DNA of 27,796 nt from CAZGYE01 sp964530165 (GTDB lineage Bacteria > Planctomycetota > Planctomycetia > Planctomycetales > Planctomycetaceae), in assembly GCA_964530165.1 (NCBI GenBank), contig CAZGYE010000034.1, positions 1 through 27,796 on the forward strand, in the 5' to 3' direction. Both the position numbers and the translations under genes were made by a program. Below the pieces are notes generated by a model. It did not search any database. It was not told the origin of the DNA and was given only the letters and a program-made list of their open reading frames with translations. Position 1 is the stretch's first letter; each line of letters begins with the position of its first letter. Of this stretch, positions 1-8,387 are shown one piece after another.

Positions 1-2223
1 GTTCTTGCCGGCAACGGCGGCGTTGGTGATGTCGACCTCGAACGGCGTCCGGTTCCTTGCGCTTTCTCCCACCATACGGCCGTTGACATAAACGCGAGCC
101 GCGCCGTCGACTTCCACGAAAAACAGGGCCAACTTCCGATCGGTGTTTTTCAGGTCGAACGTGGTGCGGTACCACATCATCTCTTTCCGATCCGGTAATC
201 CTTGGGCGTTGAGCGTGTTGCCGAAGGTGGCCACCTGTTTCCAAGACGAGTCGTCCAAGGCCGTGGTGTGGTAGCCGTTTTCGGCGCCCTTGCCGGCAGG
301 ATCATACTTCAGCCGCCAACGATCCGGCAGAACGCGGAGCACGTGGTTTGGCGGGGCGGTCGCGGCAGCCGCCGCGCTGACGTGCTTCCCCACAAATCGC
401 TTGAGATAGGAAACAGTGTAGTGGTTTCCGAGGCCCGTCGCCTGATGGGTCTCGCTGCGGGCGAGCAATTCGTCGTAGATGCGCTTGGCAGACTGGAAGT
501 CGCCGCGGTTCATGTTGTTTCGCACGGCGATGTACTGCTCGGCGTTTTTCAAACCTTCGTCGGCCATCTGCACGCGGGCGGCGTACCGCTCCTCGACGCG
601 GGCGGCGTGCTGCGCCCTGTCGAGCAACTGCCGGCATCGGGCGAGCAACTCGGGCGTGTAGACGAGATGCAGAGCAAAAACGCAGCCTGAATGACAACGC
701 AAATCGTCGAACGCCTTGTCCACAACGTACCAGTATTCTTTCATGATCGGGCCGGCGTCGGGACCGTAGAACTTCATGAAGAAATCGTCCATGAGGGCGT
801 CGGCGTCGGCGTCGGGATTATAGGCCAGGCGGATGCTGAGGTAGATGTGCGGGGCGTAGATCTGCCAGTTCGTCAACGTCTCGAAATTGATCCCGATGCA
901 ACCTTTGCGTTTCAAGTACGGGATATCGTGCTTCCAAATCGAAATCCGCGGGACGGGGACGATCACTTCGGCCAGGTTGTAGTTGTATGTCCGATAGGCG
1001 ATTTTGTCAGCGGCTTTGTTCCATCCGTCAATCAGTTCCGCCAATTGCAACCGCGACGGGCAATGCGGATGCCCGATGCGATGGTATCGGCAATAGCGGA
1101 TCGGCGCAATCCAGGCGCACAGGTTCGGTTCCAGTTTCACGCCGTTGGTCGGCGGTTGGGTGTAGTCGGAATAGCAGTAAAAGCTCAGGATCGAATCCGG
1201 CGAGACTTTGGCCACTCGCTTCGCGACGTACTGATGAAAATCGAGAAAGCGGTTTGTGACGTTGACCGTGCCGGACGAAGGCTCGATCGACTTGGGATCA
1301 TCCATTCGGCGGCAGTCGTCGCACTGGCAATACGACCGTCCGTCCGGCGGCGAGAGGGAGGGATGTTTCTTGCCCGATTTGATCGCGGCGATGACGCCCT
1401 CGGTGAAAACTTCACGTAATCCGGGGTTCGACGTGCAGAACCAATCGGTGGGTTGTCGGTGGCCGGATTGGAGTCCGAAGTACTCCGGATGTTCTCTGAA
1501 AAGCCGCTTCGGAACGTACCGGCCCCACGAATGGCCGGTCGTCAAGTCCAATCCGCCGGCTCCGTTCCAGGTTTTCCACAGCGTATTGCCGCTCCAGCGC
1601 GAGCCCCAGATGCGGCGGTATACGAAACCGGGTTTCTCGGTGATGTTCAACGGGCCGACCGTCAGCGTTTCGGTGCGCGGGTAGACTTCGCCCAAAGGGT
1701 GATCGATGAAGTATCGGCAGCCAAGCTCTTCGAGCAGGCGACAGGCCGCCTTGAGTGTCGCCGTGCCGGTCTGCCCGGCAAGCAGGATGCGCCGGCCGTC
1801 ACACACGATTCGAAGCCCCTCGTGAGACGGACTCTCGATCTCGTCGAGCCGCAGACCGGCGGCGATTGCCGCCGCGCCGACGTAAATGGCCGGTCGACCG
1901 GCGCGGACCGGCGTGGCCAGCGGCAATTCCGCATCCGTCATCTTGCGGACCCAACGAATGAGCACGTCTGCCGCTCGCCGGTCGGACGGAAGCCGCTTTC
2001 GGCCGCGTTTCGGTGACAAGTTCGCGGAATCGGACACCACGATGGTCGCAATCGGTTTCCCGTCTCGCACCAGCACCAACTTGTCGCCCACATCGGCCGC
2101 CGCAGTGTTCGTTGCCGCCGTCGCCGTCAGCAGGACAAAAGCCGTGACAAGGCGGACACACCCGCCGGTTCTGTGCTTGCATTTGATGAATGAGGTTCGT
2201 CGATCAACACTGAAGTCATGCAT
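1..2223 (-). CDS. Secreted DUF4838 (glycosidase-like) protein, 3' end cut by window edge
   Basis: An uninterrupted minus-strand frame of 741 codons runs from an ATG at 2223 off the left edge. An upstream in-frame TGA sits near 2290, and this is the first start codon after it. A positively charged leader is followed by a hydrophobic stretch (residues about 23-43, LVTAFVLLTATAA), so the protein is probably exported. Residues about 210-560 carry DUF4838 hallmarks: an HPEYFGL segment, a CTSNPGLREV segment and an SPPDGRSYCQC segment. From about residue 632 a beta-rich region (WYRTTFDL, VDGAARVYVNGRMVGE) resembles the sugar-binding jelly-roll domain of GH2 enzymes. The role is probably handling of complex carbohydrate outside the cytoplasm; substrate and catalytic residues cannot be assigned. 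No clear ribosome site precedes the ATG. Confidence 0.82.
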   Translation of the reverse strand, partial: MHDFSVDRRTSFIKCKHRTGGCVRLVTAFVLLTATAATNTAAADVGDKLVLVRDGKPIATIVVSDSANLSPKRGRKRLPSDRRAADVLIRWVRKMTDAELPLATPVRAGRPAIYVGAAAIAAGLRLDEIESPSHEGLRIVCDGRRILLAGQTGTATLKAACRLLEELGCRYFIDHPLGEVYPRTETLTVGPLNITEKPGFVYRRIWGSRWSGNTLWKTWNGAGGLDLTTGHSWGRYVPKRLFREHPEYFGLQSGHRQPTDWFCTSNPGLREVFTEGVIAAIKSGKKHPSLSPPDGRSYCQCDDCRRMDDPKSIEPSSGTVNVTNRFLDFHQYVAKRVAKVSPDSILSFYCYSDYTQPPTNGVKLEPNLCAWIAPIRYCRYHRIGHPHCPSRLQLAELIDGWNKAADKIAYRTYNYNLAEVIVPVPRISIWKHDIPYLKRKGCIGINFETLTNWQIYAPHIYLSIRLAYNPDADADALMDDFFMKFYGPDAGPIMKEYWYVVDKAFDDLRCHSGCVFALHLVYTPELLARCRQLLDRAQHAARVEERYAARVQMADEGLKNAEQYIAVRNNMNRGDFQSAKRIYDELLARSETHQATGLGNHYTVSYLKRFVGKHVSAAAAATAPPNHVLRVLPDRWRLKYDPAGKGAENGYHTTALDDSSWKQVATFGNTLNAQGLPDRKEMMWYRTTFDLKNTDRKLALFFVEVDGAARVYVNGRMVGESARNRTPFEVDITNAAVAGKN

Positions 2224-2298
2224 TGTTCGTCCGTGCGTCTTGGTGCTATCGGAATAGATTCGTTCGCGGCGACTGCTAACGAGGTTTCTTCACAGGAA

Positions 2299-2371
2299 CC
2301 CAAACCGACGACTCGTCGTCGCTGGCTGTGCGTGGAGCCAGTGGATTCCGACAACAAGTTGTCGGTTTGGG
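2299..2371. repeat. Cloverleaf-like palindromic repeat, copy 1 (full)
   Basis: This 73-bp element has 22-nt inverted ends that match at 19 of 22 positions; both begin CCCAAACCGAC read inward. Each end holds its own short palindrome: GACGAC-TC-GTCGTC on the left and GACAAC-AA-GTTGTC on the right. The centre holds a 6-bp stem, CTGGCT/AGCCAG, around an 8-nt loop. The strand can therefore fold into three small hairpins closed by a terminal stem. A related copy in the opposite orientation lies at 6248-6314. It sits between divergent genes. I do not recognise it as a named family; it resembles REP-type non-autonomous elements. Confidence 0.72.
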
Positions 2372-2484
2372 TATTACAGGGACAGCCTATGAATCATCCG
2401 CACTAACAAGTATTCTTAACCGGCAGCGGACCAGACGCAACATCCCGGTCACCGGGTTCACGTTTTCTTTGAGGAGACACCGAC

Positions 2485-3264
2485 GTGCGACGAAGCAAGA
2501 CGCTGGCAAAGCTGCGGGCAGGTGAGGCGGTGCGGATTTGCGGATTGGGGCATTTCATTCCGTCGTATATTCGGCACGCGGCTCATTTTGGATTCGACGC
2601 CGTCTGGCTCGATTTGGAGCACAGGGCGATGAGCGACCGCGAGATCCAATCGCTGCTGGCATTCTTCCACCTGTGCGACATCGACTGCATGTTGCGGCCG
2701 CCGACTCTGGAAAAGACCAAGCTGTACCGCTACCTGGAGGATGGGGCGACGGGCCTGATGATTCCGCACGTCTCGACCGAGGAAAAGGCCCGCTCGCTGG
2801 TGCAGGCGGTGAAGTTTCCACCGTTGGGAGACCGGGGTCTCGACGGAGCCGGGCTAGACAGCGACTTCATCCTGCAGGGAGGAGACGATTACCCCGAACG
2901 CGCCAATCGCGAGACGTTCCTGGTCGTCCAGTTAGAAACTCCACAGGCCCTCGACAACGTGCAGGCCATTGCAGCCGTGGAAGGCATCGACGGGCTGTTC
3001 ATCGGTCCGGCTGATTTGGGTCTGCGGCTGAAACATCACTCGGGCAGTCTGAGGACCGTCGAACAGGCTGTGGCGCAAGTCGCCGAGGCGGCTGCCAAGC
3101 ATGGCAAAGCGTGGGGGCAGCCGGCCGGTTCCGTCGAGCAGCTACAAGAACTCTACGACCAGGGCGCCCGCCTGCTCGCGCACGGCAGTCAATTCCGGGC
3201 GTTGATGCTGCATCTCGAACAGAGCGCCGGGAACTTCGACAGGGTCTGCGGAACCGGCAACTGA
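2485..3264 (+). CDS. HpcH/HpaI family aldolase/citrate lyase
   Basis: This 259-residue protein belongs to the HpcH/HpaI class II aldolases, which cleave or form 2-keto-3-deoxy acids with pyruvate as one partner and a divalent metal as cofactor. Family residues are visible: the base His46 in WLDLEHRAM, Arg71 in MLRPP, and metal ligands Glu151 (VVQLETPQ) and Asp177 (FIGPADLGL). Length matches the family (about 250-270). The start is a GTG with GAGGAG at 2471-2476, eight bases upstream, which fixes it well. A short CCCGG-TCA-CCGGG palindrome lies at 2444-2456 in the leader. The gene stands alone, followed by the oppositely oriented SRP RNA gene. The physiological substrate is unknown; sugar-acid catabolism is the usual role in this family. 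Confidence 0.9.
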   Translation: MRRSKTLAKLRAGEAVRICGLGHFIPSYIRHAAHFGFDAVWLDLEHRAMSDREIQSLLAFFHLCDIDCMLRPPTLEKTKLYRYLEDGATGLMIPHVSTEEKARSLVQAVKFPPLGDRGLDGAGLDSDFILQGGDDYPERANRETFLVVQLETPQALDNVQAIAAVEGIDGLFIGPADLGLRLKHHSGSLRTVEQAVAQVAEAAAKHGKAWGQPAGSVEQLQELYDQGARLLAHGSQFRALMLHLEQSAGNFDRVCGTGN

Positions 3265-3286
3265 CACGGGTCCACATGAGGCGAGC

Positions 3287-3406
3287 GGGGGGCAAAAAGC
3301 TATCTCCTTCATGCACCTGAGAACACAATGCTTAGGGCTGCTTCCTTTCGGATCTGACCCGGTTTGCATGGCCCCACCGCAATTGGGAGATAGCTTCTTA
3401 CCCCCC
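3287..3406 (-). ncRNA. ffs: 4.5S signal recognition particle RNA (bacterial small type)
   Basis: Read on the minus strand, the middle of this segment contains the conserved SRP helix 8 signature: GGGTCAGATCC, a GAAA tetraloop, then GGAAGCAGCC. This is the Ffh-binding core. The two ends, 3386-3406 and 3287-3307, pair as a 21-nt stem with two mismatches (G6 against C6, then AAGCTATCTCC), giving the long hairpin expected of a roughly 115-120 nt SRP RNA. The RNA joins Ffh protein in co-translational targeting of membrane and secreted proteins. Exact 5' and 3' ends are inferred from the stem. At first sight the paired ends look like transposon inverted repeats, but the helix 8 core decides the matter. 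Confidence 0.93.
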
Positions 3407-3445
3407 ACATCAGGTCTGTTCGATTCAGTCTTACCAACCACGTGC

Positions 3446-3473
3446 ATTATCGCCCGCGCCGGCAAGACGTCAA
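3446..3473 (-). promoter_or_regulatory. Sigma-70-type promoter for the SRP RNA
   Basis: On the minus strand TTGACG (3473-3468) and GATAAT (3451-3446) are separated by 16 bases; each hexamer matches consensus at five of six positions. The -10 box lies 39 bases upstream of the mature-looking RNA end at 3406, so a 5' leader of about 30 nt would have to be trimmed, as RNase P does for E. coli 4.5S RNA. Confidence 0.6.
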
Positions 3474-3534
3474 GGTACGTCGAGCAGGGATCATTCTTGA
3501 TTCCGACAAAACTTCGTTTTGTTCGATGTGCGCG

Positions 3535-4911
3535 TCACACTTTCGTTTCCAGCCAGCGCCCGCGGGAGTAGCGGACGGCGACCAGCAACGCCCGGACGAC
3601 CTCATCGGCGTACATGCCGATCCAGGCTCCGATGAGCCCGCCTTCGAGCAGAATGCCGCACACGTAAGCGATCGGCAACCGCACGCACATCACGCCGAAT
3701 GAATTGATGAACAGGGGCCAGCGGGTGTCGCCGGCGCCGCGAAGTGCGTAGACGTAAACGATCGAGACGGCCAACGGCACCTGGAACAGCGCCAACAGAC
3801 GAAAGGCCGGAATCCCCGTTTCGCGAACCAGTGGGTCGTTGTGCATCAAGGTGTAAATTACATCTGCGCCCGCGAAAAACAGGCAGGAAATCAGAATCGC
3901 CAGCAGACCGCATTGCAGCATTGCTTCGTGACCTGCGCGCAGGGCCCGCGCTCGATCGCGGGCCCCCAACGACTGGCCGACCATGGTGGCCGACGCAAAG
4001 CCCCAGGCGACGGCCGGCAGATAGGTGATCGCCTCGATTTGGATGCCGATGATGTGGGCGGCAAATGCCACATCGCTGATCTGGTTGATGATTCTCAGAA
4101 ACAGGAAGTGGCTGGCCCAGACGAGGACGCCGTCCAGCGCCGCAGGGGCGCCGATTCTCAGAATTCGCCGCACGATGTCGCCGCGCAAGATCAATTCCGC
4201 GCGCGAGAGCTTCAGCCCGCTCAGCCCGCGCGAAAGCGCGGCGATCATCAGCAAGCCGCCGCTCGATCGGGCAATGACGGTGCCGGCGACAATCCCGTCG
4301 ATCCCCATGCCGTCAAACGGCCCCACGCCGAACACCAGCAACGGCGAGACGACCAAGTTGACGAGACTGACCAATCCGAGGATCAGCATCGGCGAACGCA
4401 TGTCGCCGGTTCCACGCAAGGCGGCGGCTCCGACGAGACTCACGCTCAAAAAAATGTGGCCGAACGCGTCGAACTGCAAATACCGAACCGCGATCCGAAA
4501 GCGTTCCCCGTCCATGCCCAGAAAGCCTGCGAACGCGGGGGCGGACAGATAGATCAACGCAAACACGACGACACCCAGAAGCGCGGAAAGCGCGATGGAG
4601 CGGTTGGCGATTCGGTTTGCCTCGGCGCGATCGCCGCCGCCCCAGGCCCGCGAGACCAAAGCGGTCGTCCCCGCACCGACCAGTCCGAACAGCAGAGAGG
4701 CCAACCAGCCGATATAAGCCGCCACACCGACCGCGGAGGTGGCGTCGCGGCTGATACTCCCCGGCAGCCTGCCGGAGAGGAACGTATCGACGAAGCCCAC
4801 GCAAAAACTGAGGAACTGCTCAGCCAGAATCGGCAACGCCAGCAGAAACAAGGTCTTGCGTAGGTCGCCGACCAAGAGTTCCGAGCGGTTCTCTTCACTC
4901 GACAAGGCCAT
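3535..4911 (-). CDS. MATE family multidrug/metabolite efflux transporter
   Basis: The roughly 458-residue protein has about twelve hydrophobic segments in two six-helix halves and fits the MATE (MatE) family, Na+- or H+-driven exporters of the inner membrane. Features include the N-terminal LALPILAEQFLSFCVGFVDTF helix region, a GAAALRGTGDMRSPM loop in the first half and the matching YALRGAGDTRWPLFINSFG loop in the second. Both RGxGDxRxP loops are a family hallmark at equivalent places in each half. I chose the ATG at 4911; an in-frame TTG at 4929 would add six residues. Either start overlaps the end of the upstream aminotransferase gene (stop at 4895), so the two are very likely co-transcribed and translationally coupled. 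The cargo cannot be read from sequence. Confidence 0.9.
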   Translation of the reverse strand: MALSSEENRSELLVGDLRKTLFLLALPILAEQFLSFCVGFVDTFLSGRLPGSISRDATSAVGVAAYIGWLASLLFGLVGAGTTALVSRAWGGGDRAEANRIANRSIALSALLGVVVFALIYLSAPAFAGFLGMDGERFRIAVRYLQFDAFGHIFLSVSLVGAAALRGTGDMRSPMLILGLVSLVNLVVSPLLVFGVGPFDGMGIDGIVAGTVIARSSGGLLMIAALSRGLSGLKLSRAELILRGDIVRRILRIGAPAALDGVLVWASHFLFLRIINQISDVAFAAHIIGIQIEAITYLPAVAWGFASATMVGQSLGARDRARALRAGHEAMLQCGLLAILISCLFFAGADVIYTLMHNDPLVRETGIPAFRLLALFQVPLAVSIVYVYALRGAGDTRWPLFINSFGVMCVRLPIAYVCGILLEGGLIGAWIGMYADEVVRALLVAVRYSRGRWLETKV

Positions 4912-6280
4912 CGGCACGGAGCAGATCAACAGCGTCAGAGAAGGCGGCGACCGTGCGGTCTACGTCGGCTGCGGTATGAGCTGCCGAGGTCGATCCCGCC
5001 CAGCCCATCCAATCGACCCCACCCAGCAACAACGCGCAGCGGAATGCGTGCGCCAGTTGCGAATCGAACTGGCAGTCCAGCTTCTCGTAATCGTTGCCAT
5101 AGGGGATAAACGAATCGTCGTCCGGTCGCGGACCATCATACTCGGGATGAATCTTGATCGTCGAGAAATCGCCGTACGCAACCCAGCCCACGGCCTTGCG
5201 CTGAAAGAGTTCGTTGAGACCGGCGCGGATTTGCCGGGCCACTTCATTCGCCTTTCGGCACGGCTCGCCGGTGGCGACCACGTCGAGTGCCGCGCAACCG
5301 GCCGCCGCAGAGAGCGGATTGGCGTTGTACGTGCCCGGATGCTTCATCTTCCGGCCCAACGGATTATCAAAGGCGAGCACCTGCATCAGGTCGGCCCGGC
5401 CGCCCAGACAGCCGCCCGGCAATCCACCGGCCAGTATTTTCGCCATCGTGGTGAGGTCCGGGCTGATGCCGCAATAGCCCTGGTAACCGCCCGGTTCGAC
5501 TCGGAAACCGGTGATCACTTCGTCGTGGATGAAGATGACGCCTTTGTCTTTCGTCAACTGCCGGACACGACGCAGAAACTCTTCACGCATCAGCACGACG
5601 CCCCAGCGGCTCCCGTTGCCTTCGAGGATGACGCAGGCCGGATCGTGTTCGTCGATGGCGCGGGCGGTCGCTTCCAGATCGTTGGGAGGGACGATGACCA
5701 GCTCGCCGAAAACGCCGTCCGTCACGCCCGGAGTTGCGTAGGCGCCGGGACCGTGTGGAGGTGACGCGGCCGGCATGAGCTGGTCGTGCCAACCGTGAAA
5801 GTGGCCGGCGAACTTCAACACCTTCGACTTTCCCGAAACGATGCGTGCCACCCGCAGCGCCATCAGCGTCGCTTCGGTGCCGCTGTTGGTGAAACGGAGC
5901 GTCTCGCACGAGGGCACCAGCCGGCGGACCCGTTCGCCCCATTCAAGCTCCAGCTCGTGACACGCGCCGAGATGCGTCGCGCGGTCCACCTGGTTGCGGA
6001 CGGCCTCGACGACGGCGGGATGTCCATGTCCCAGCAGCAAAGCCCCGTGACCGACCCAGTAGTCGATAATCTCGTGCCCCTCGACCGTGTATTTCTTCGA
6101 TCCCTCGGCGTGGTCGGCATAGATGGGAAACGGTCGCAGATACCGGCCGTCGTGCGTCACGCCGTTGGGAAACAGCGAGCAGCCGCGCTCGTACAGACGT
6201 GCCGAGTCGGAAAACTTCTCACTGTAGGCCGCTGCAATTCGTTGGGAGACGACTTTGTTGTCGGAATCAACTGGTTTCAC
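4895..6280 (-). CDS. Class III aminotransferase, glutamate-1-semialdehyde aminomutase-like
   Basis: A 461-residue fold-type I PLP enzyme of the GSA 2,1-aminomutase-like branch. The PLP-phosphate motif NSGTEA (residues 132-137), FHGWHD (161-166), the cofactor Asp253 in IHDEVITGFR and the Schiff-base Lys281 in MAKILAGGLPGG are all present. It is somewhat longer than HemL (about 430), and the active-site neighbourhood is only generally similar, so I would not call it the tetrapyrrole enzyme; a paralogue acting on another amino acid or amino sugar is more likely. The start is a GTG inside a repeat element (6248-6314); the first eleven or so residues (MKPVDSDNKVV) are encoded by that repeat. It lies between the HIT gene and the MATE gene in one apparent operon. 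Confidence 0.88.
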   Translation of the reverse strand: MKPVDSDNKVVSQRIAAAYSEKFSDSARLYERGCSLFPNGVTHDGRYLRPFPIYADHAEGSKKYTVEGHEIIDYWVGHGALLLGHGHPAVVEAVRNQVDRATHLGACHELELEWGERVRRLVPSCETLRFTNSGTEATLMALRVARIVSGKSKVLKFAGHFHGWHDQLMPAASPPHGPGAYATPGVTDGVFGELVIVPPNDLEATARAIDEHDPACVILEGNGSRWGVVLMREEFLRRVRQLTKDKGVIFIHDEVITGFRVEPGGYQGYCGISPDLTTMAKILAGGLPGGCLGGRADLMQVLAFDNPLGRKMKHPGTYNANPLSAAAGCAALDVVATGEPCRKANEVARQIRAGLNELFQRKAVGWVAYGDFSTIKIHPEYDGPRPDDDSFIPYGNDYEKLDCQFDSQLAHAFRCALLLGGVDWMGWAGSTSAAHTAADVDRTVAAFSDAVDLLRADGLVE

Positions 6281-6314
6281 GGCACATCCGGTGACGACAA
6301 GTCGTCGGTTTGGG
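6248..6314. repeat. Cloverleaf-like palindromic repeat, copy 2 (diverged at one end)
   Basis: This copy aligns with the reverse complement of the element at 2299-2371. Shared blocks include TTGTTGTCGGAATC, the ACTGG of the central stem, and GTCGTCGGTTTGGG at the right end. The right arm palindrome GACGAC-AA-GTCGTC is perfect; the left arm is GACGAC-TTT-GTTGTC. The outer CCCAAACC of the left end is lost, and here the sequence runs into the aminotransferase coding region. The element spans the GTG start of that gene. Confidence 0.7.
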
Positions 6315-6345
6315 TTTCTGTTTGGGTTTCTATCAATAATCCGGA

Positions 6346-6693
6346 CTAGCCGGGCGGCCAGCCGAGCTTTCGGCCGCCCAACAAGTGAATGTGCAAATGA
6401 TCGACGGCCTGACCGCCGTCCGGCCCGCAGTTAATCACCGCGCGGTAGCCGTTTTTTAGACCGAACTGCTCGGCGAGCTTGCGGGTGACGCCGAACAAAT
6501 GGCCGATCAACTCGGCGTCCGCGTCTTCCACGTCGGCCAGCGAGGGGATTTCCTTCTTGGGAATCACAAGCACGTGGACCGGCGCCTGAGGGCCGATATC
6601 GTGGAAAGCGAGACAGCGGTCGTCTTCGTACACGATGTCGGCCGGGAGCTCCTGATCGATGATCTTCTTGAAGAGCGTCTTCTCTGAGGACAT
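6346..6693 (-). CDS. HIT (histidine triad) nucleotide-binding protein
   Basis: A 115-residue HINT-type protein, the usual length. It opens with TLFKKIIDQELPADIVYEDD, contains the AFHDIGPQAPVHVLVIPKK segment, and ends with the nucleotide-phosphate motif HLHIHLLGGR, which is the histidine triad itself. HINT proteins hydrolyse phosphoramidate bonds on purine nucleotides such as AMP-lysine and aminoacyl-adenylates in the cytoplasm. A longer frame opens upstream, but the ATG at 6693 is preceded by a near-perfect GGAGG seven bases away and matches the family N-terminus. It is first in an apparent three-gene minus-strand cluster with the aminotransferase and MATE transporter. Confidence 0.95.
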   Translation of the reverse strand: MSSEKTLFKKIIDQELPADIVYEDDRCLAFHDIGPQAPVHVLVIPKKEIPSLADVEDADAELIGHLFGVTRKLAEQFGLKNGYRAVINCGPDGGQAVDHLHIHLLGGRKLGWPPG

Positions 6694-6912
6694 GGGTCGC
6701 CTCCTGTTGATCCGTCTCGGCAAAAAACAGACATGTCCGAAAGCCGCGCGGAAACAGTAACACATCGGCGCCCGATTCTCAAACACAGGGATGTCTCAGA
6801 CGGTTCTTTGACCGATCGGATTGTTTTCAGCGGCACCCTGACCGTTTATATTACAGAATGTCGGCGGGCAGAACACACTGACTCGATTGGAACCAACATC
6901 GGAAGGACAAAA

Positions 6913-7875
6913 ATGACCACGAAGATTGTCATCTACGATCCACTCGGACTGGACGATGAGTCCATCGCCATGATTCAACAAACGGCGCCGTCGGCAACGG
7001 TGGTTGTCTCGCCCAAGCAGCGACTGGCCGAAGAGCTGGCCGACGCCGAAATTTTCTTCGGCTATCACACGCCCGAAGTGTTTCGCGGCGCCGCCGACTT
7101 GAAGTGGATTCAGGCGACGGCTGCCGGTATGGACCAAATGCTCGAACCACAGTTGATCGAGCGGGGTTTGCTCATTTCCAACGCCAGCGGCGTACACGCG
7201 CATCCGGTGGCCCAAATGGCCTGGGCGCTGACGCTGGCCGTCTCCCGCGCGTTGCCGACCTTCTTCCGTCAACAGCAGGAACATCGCTGGCAGCACGGGC
7301 CGGTGCTCGACATGGCCGGCAGCTCGGCAGGTATCATTGGACTGGGCGGCATCGGCCGCCAGTACTCCAAGGTCGCTGCCGCGTTCGGCATGCGCGTGCT
7401 GGCGGTCGATCCGCACGGGCCGACGAAAACCGAACACGTCGAATCGGTATGGAGAACCGACCGCTTGGACGAGTTGCTGCAGTTGGCTGACGTGGTTTTG
7501 CTTTCCTGTCCGTTCACACCCGAGACTCGCCGCTTGCTCAGTCGCGAACGGCTGGCCCTGATGAAACCGACTGCGATCTTGGTGAACATCGCCCGCGGCG
7601 GCATTGTCGACGAAGAGGCGTTGGTCGAAGCACTGCGAGCCGGTCGACTGGCCGGAGCCGGAATCGACGTCTGCGAAACCGAGCCCTTACCGGCTGACAG
7701 TCCACTTTGGGACGTCCCGAACCTGGTCATGACTCCTCACTGCGCCGGCGTCTCGACCCGGCGGGTCCGTCGGCTGACCGATTTCTTCTGCGAAAATCTG
7801 CGGCGTTACCTGGCCGACGAGCCGTTGAAGAACATCATCGATCAACACAAGGGTTATCCCATCCCCGCGAGTTGA
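6913..7875 (+). CDS. D-isomer-specific 2-hydroxyacid dehydrogenase
   Basis: A 320-residue NAD(P)-dependent oxidoreductase that reduces 2-keto acids to D-2-hydroxy acids or the reverse. The Rossmann glycine motif GLGGIG is at residues 143-148, with an acidic residue (Asp166) at the end of the next strand, which favours NAD. The catalytic triad is visible: Arg228 in VNIARGGIV, Glu257 in DVCETEPLP and His276 in MTPHCAG. An upstream extension of this frame exists, but the ATG at 6913 has a GGAAGGA-type site just before it and begins the typical KIVIYDP strand. It is divergent from the HIT gene across a 219-bp gap containing a possible -10 (TATATT, 6847-6852). Substrate is unassigned; the general class resembles glyoxylate/hydroxypyruvate reductases. 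Confidence 0.93.
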   Translation: MTTKIVIYDPLGLDDESIAMIQQTAPSATVVVSPKQRLAEELADAEIFFGYHTPEVFRGAADLKWIQATAAGMDQMLEPQLIERGLLISNASGVHAHPVAQMAWALTLAVSRALPTFFRQQQEHRWQHGPVLDMAGSSAGIIGLGGIGRQYSKVAAAFGMRVLAVDPHGPTKTEHVESVWRTDRLDELLQLADVVLLSCPFTPETRRLLSRERLALMKPTAILVNIARGGIVDEEALVEALRAGRLAGAGIDVCETEPLPADSPLWDVPNLVMTPHCAGVSTRRVRRLTDFFCENLRRYLADEPLKNIIDQHKGYPIPAS

Positions 7876-7939
7876 CCCAAGGAGTCTCTCTCTGGCAATC
7901 GACAACGTCCGCAAGACCCACGAAGAGGGAATCGTTGAC

Positions 7940-8359
7940 ATGTCGGCTGGAACCCGTGATGTCGAGCTGAGCTTCGACTGCCCGATCACAGCAGAGCACC
8001 TGTTACCACTTTTCTCGCAATCCCATTGGGCGGCCGATCGAGCTGGCGACGAGCTGCGCCAAATGCTGGAGGCCACACCAATCAAACTCGGTGCTTGGCA
8101 GGGTGATCGGCTGGTCGGCTTTGCCCGAGTGTTGACCGATGGGCTCTACCGCGCCCTGATCGACGACGTGATTGTCGATGCGTCGCTGCGCGGCCAGAAC
8201 CTGGGCAGCCGCATGATGCAACGGCTGGCCGAACGGCTGGCCGGCGTCGAGGAGATTTTTCTGCGATGCGAACCAGACATGGCGCCCTTCTATGAACGCC
8301 TGGGGTATCAGCGCGTCGCCATTTGCCTCGATCTTGTCCAACCTACATTTCCCAGATGA
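7940..8359 (+). CDS. GNAT family N-acetyltransferase
   Basis: A small 139-residue protein with the GNAT core: LVGFARVLTDG (strand beta-4 region), then IDDVIVDASLRGQNLGSRMMQRL, in which RGQNLGS is the acetyl-CoA pyrophosphate loop (consensus RGxGxG/A, here with Asn in place of the middle Gly), and the C-terminal FYERLGYQRV motif usual in the family. It transfers acetyl from acetyl-CoA to an amine; the acceptor is unknown. The start ATG follows GAGGGA about ten bases upstream. It lies 64 bp downstream of the hydroxyacid dehydrogenase and may share its transcript. It converges on the GH130 gene. Confidence 0.88.
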   Translation: MSAGTRDVELSFDCPITAEHLLPLFSQSHWAADRAGDELRQMLEATPIKLGAWQGDRLVGFARVLTDGLYRALIDDVIVDASLRGQNLGSRMMQRLAERLAGVEEIFLRCEPDMAPFYERLGYQRVAICLDLVQPTFPR

Positions 8360-8387
8360 GTTGCCTCGCCACCCGTCGTCCGGGTTA

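Noticed and set aside
1256..2257. Several plus-strand frames opposite the DUF4838 gene
   Set aside because: The minus strand holds one continuous 741-codon frame with a signal peptide and DUF4838 motifs; the plus frames are Arg-rich shadows.
3287..3406. A MITE with 21-bp terminal inverted repeats
   Set aside because: The minus strand carries the SRP RNA helix 8 core and the inverted ends form its long stem; no clear target-site duplication was found, only a loose CCACATGAGG/CCACATCAGG similarity.
3841..4863. A 340-codon plus-strand frame across the MATE gene
   Set aside because: It is very rich in Asp, Gln and Arg, has no domain, and the opposite strand encodes an intact MATE transporter.
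4739..5764. A 341-codon plus-strand frame across the MATE/aminotransferase junction
   Set aside because: It overlaps two well-supported minus-strand genes and has no family features.
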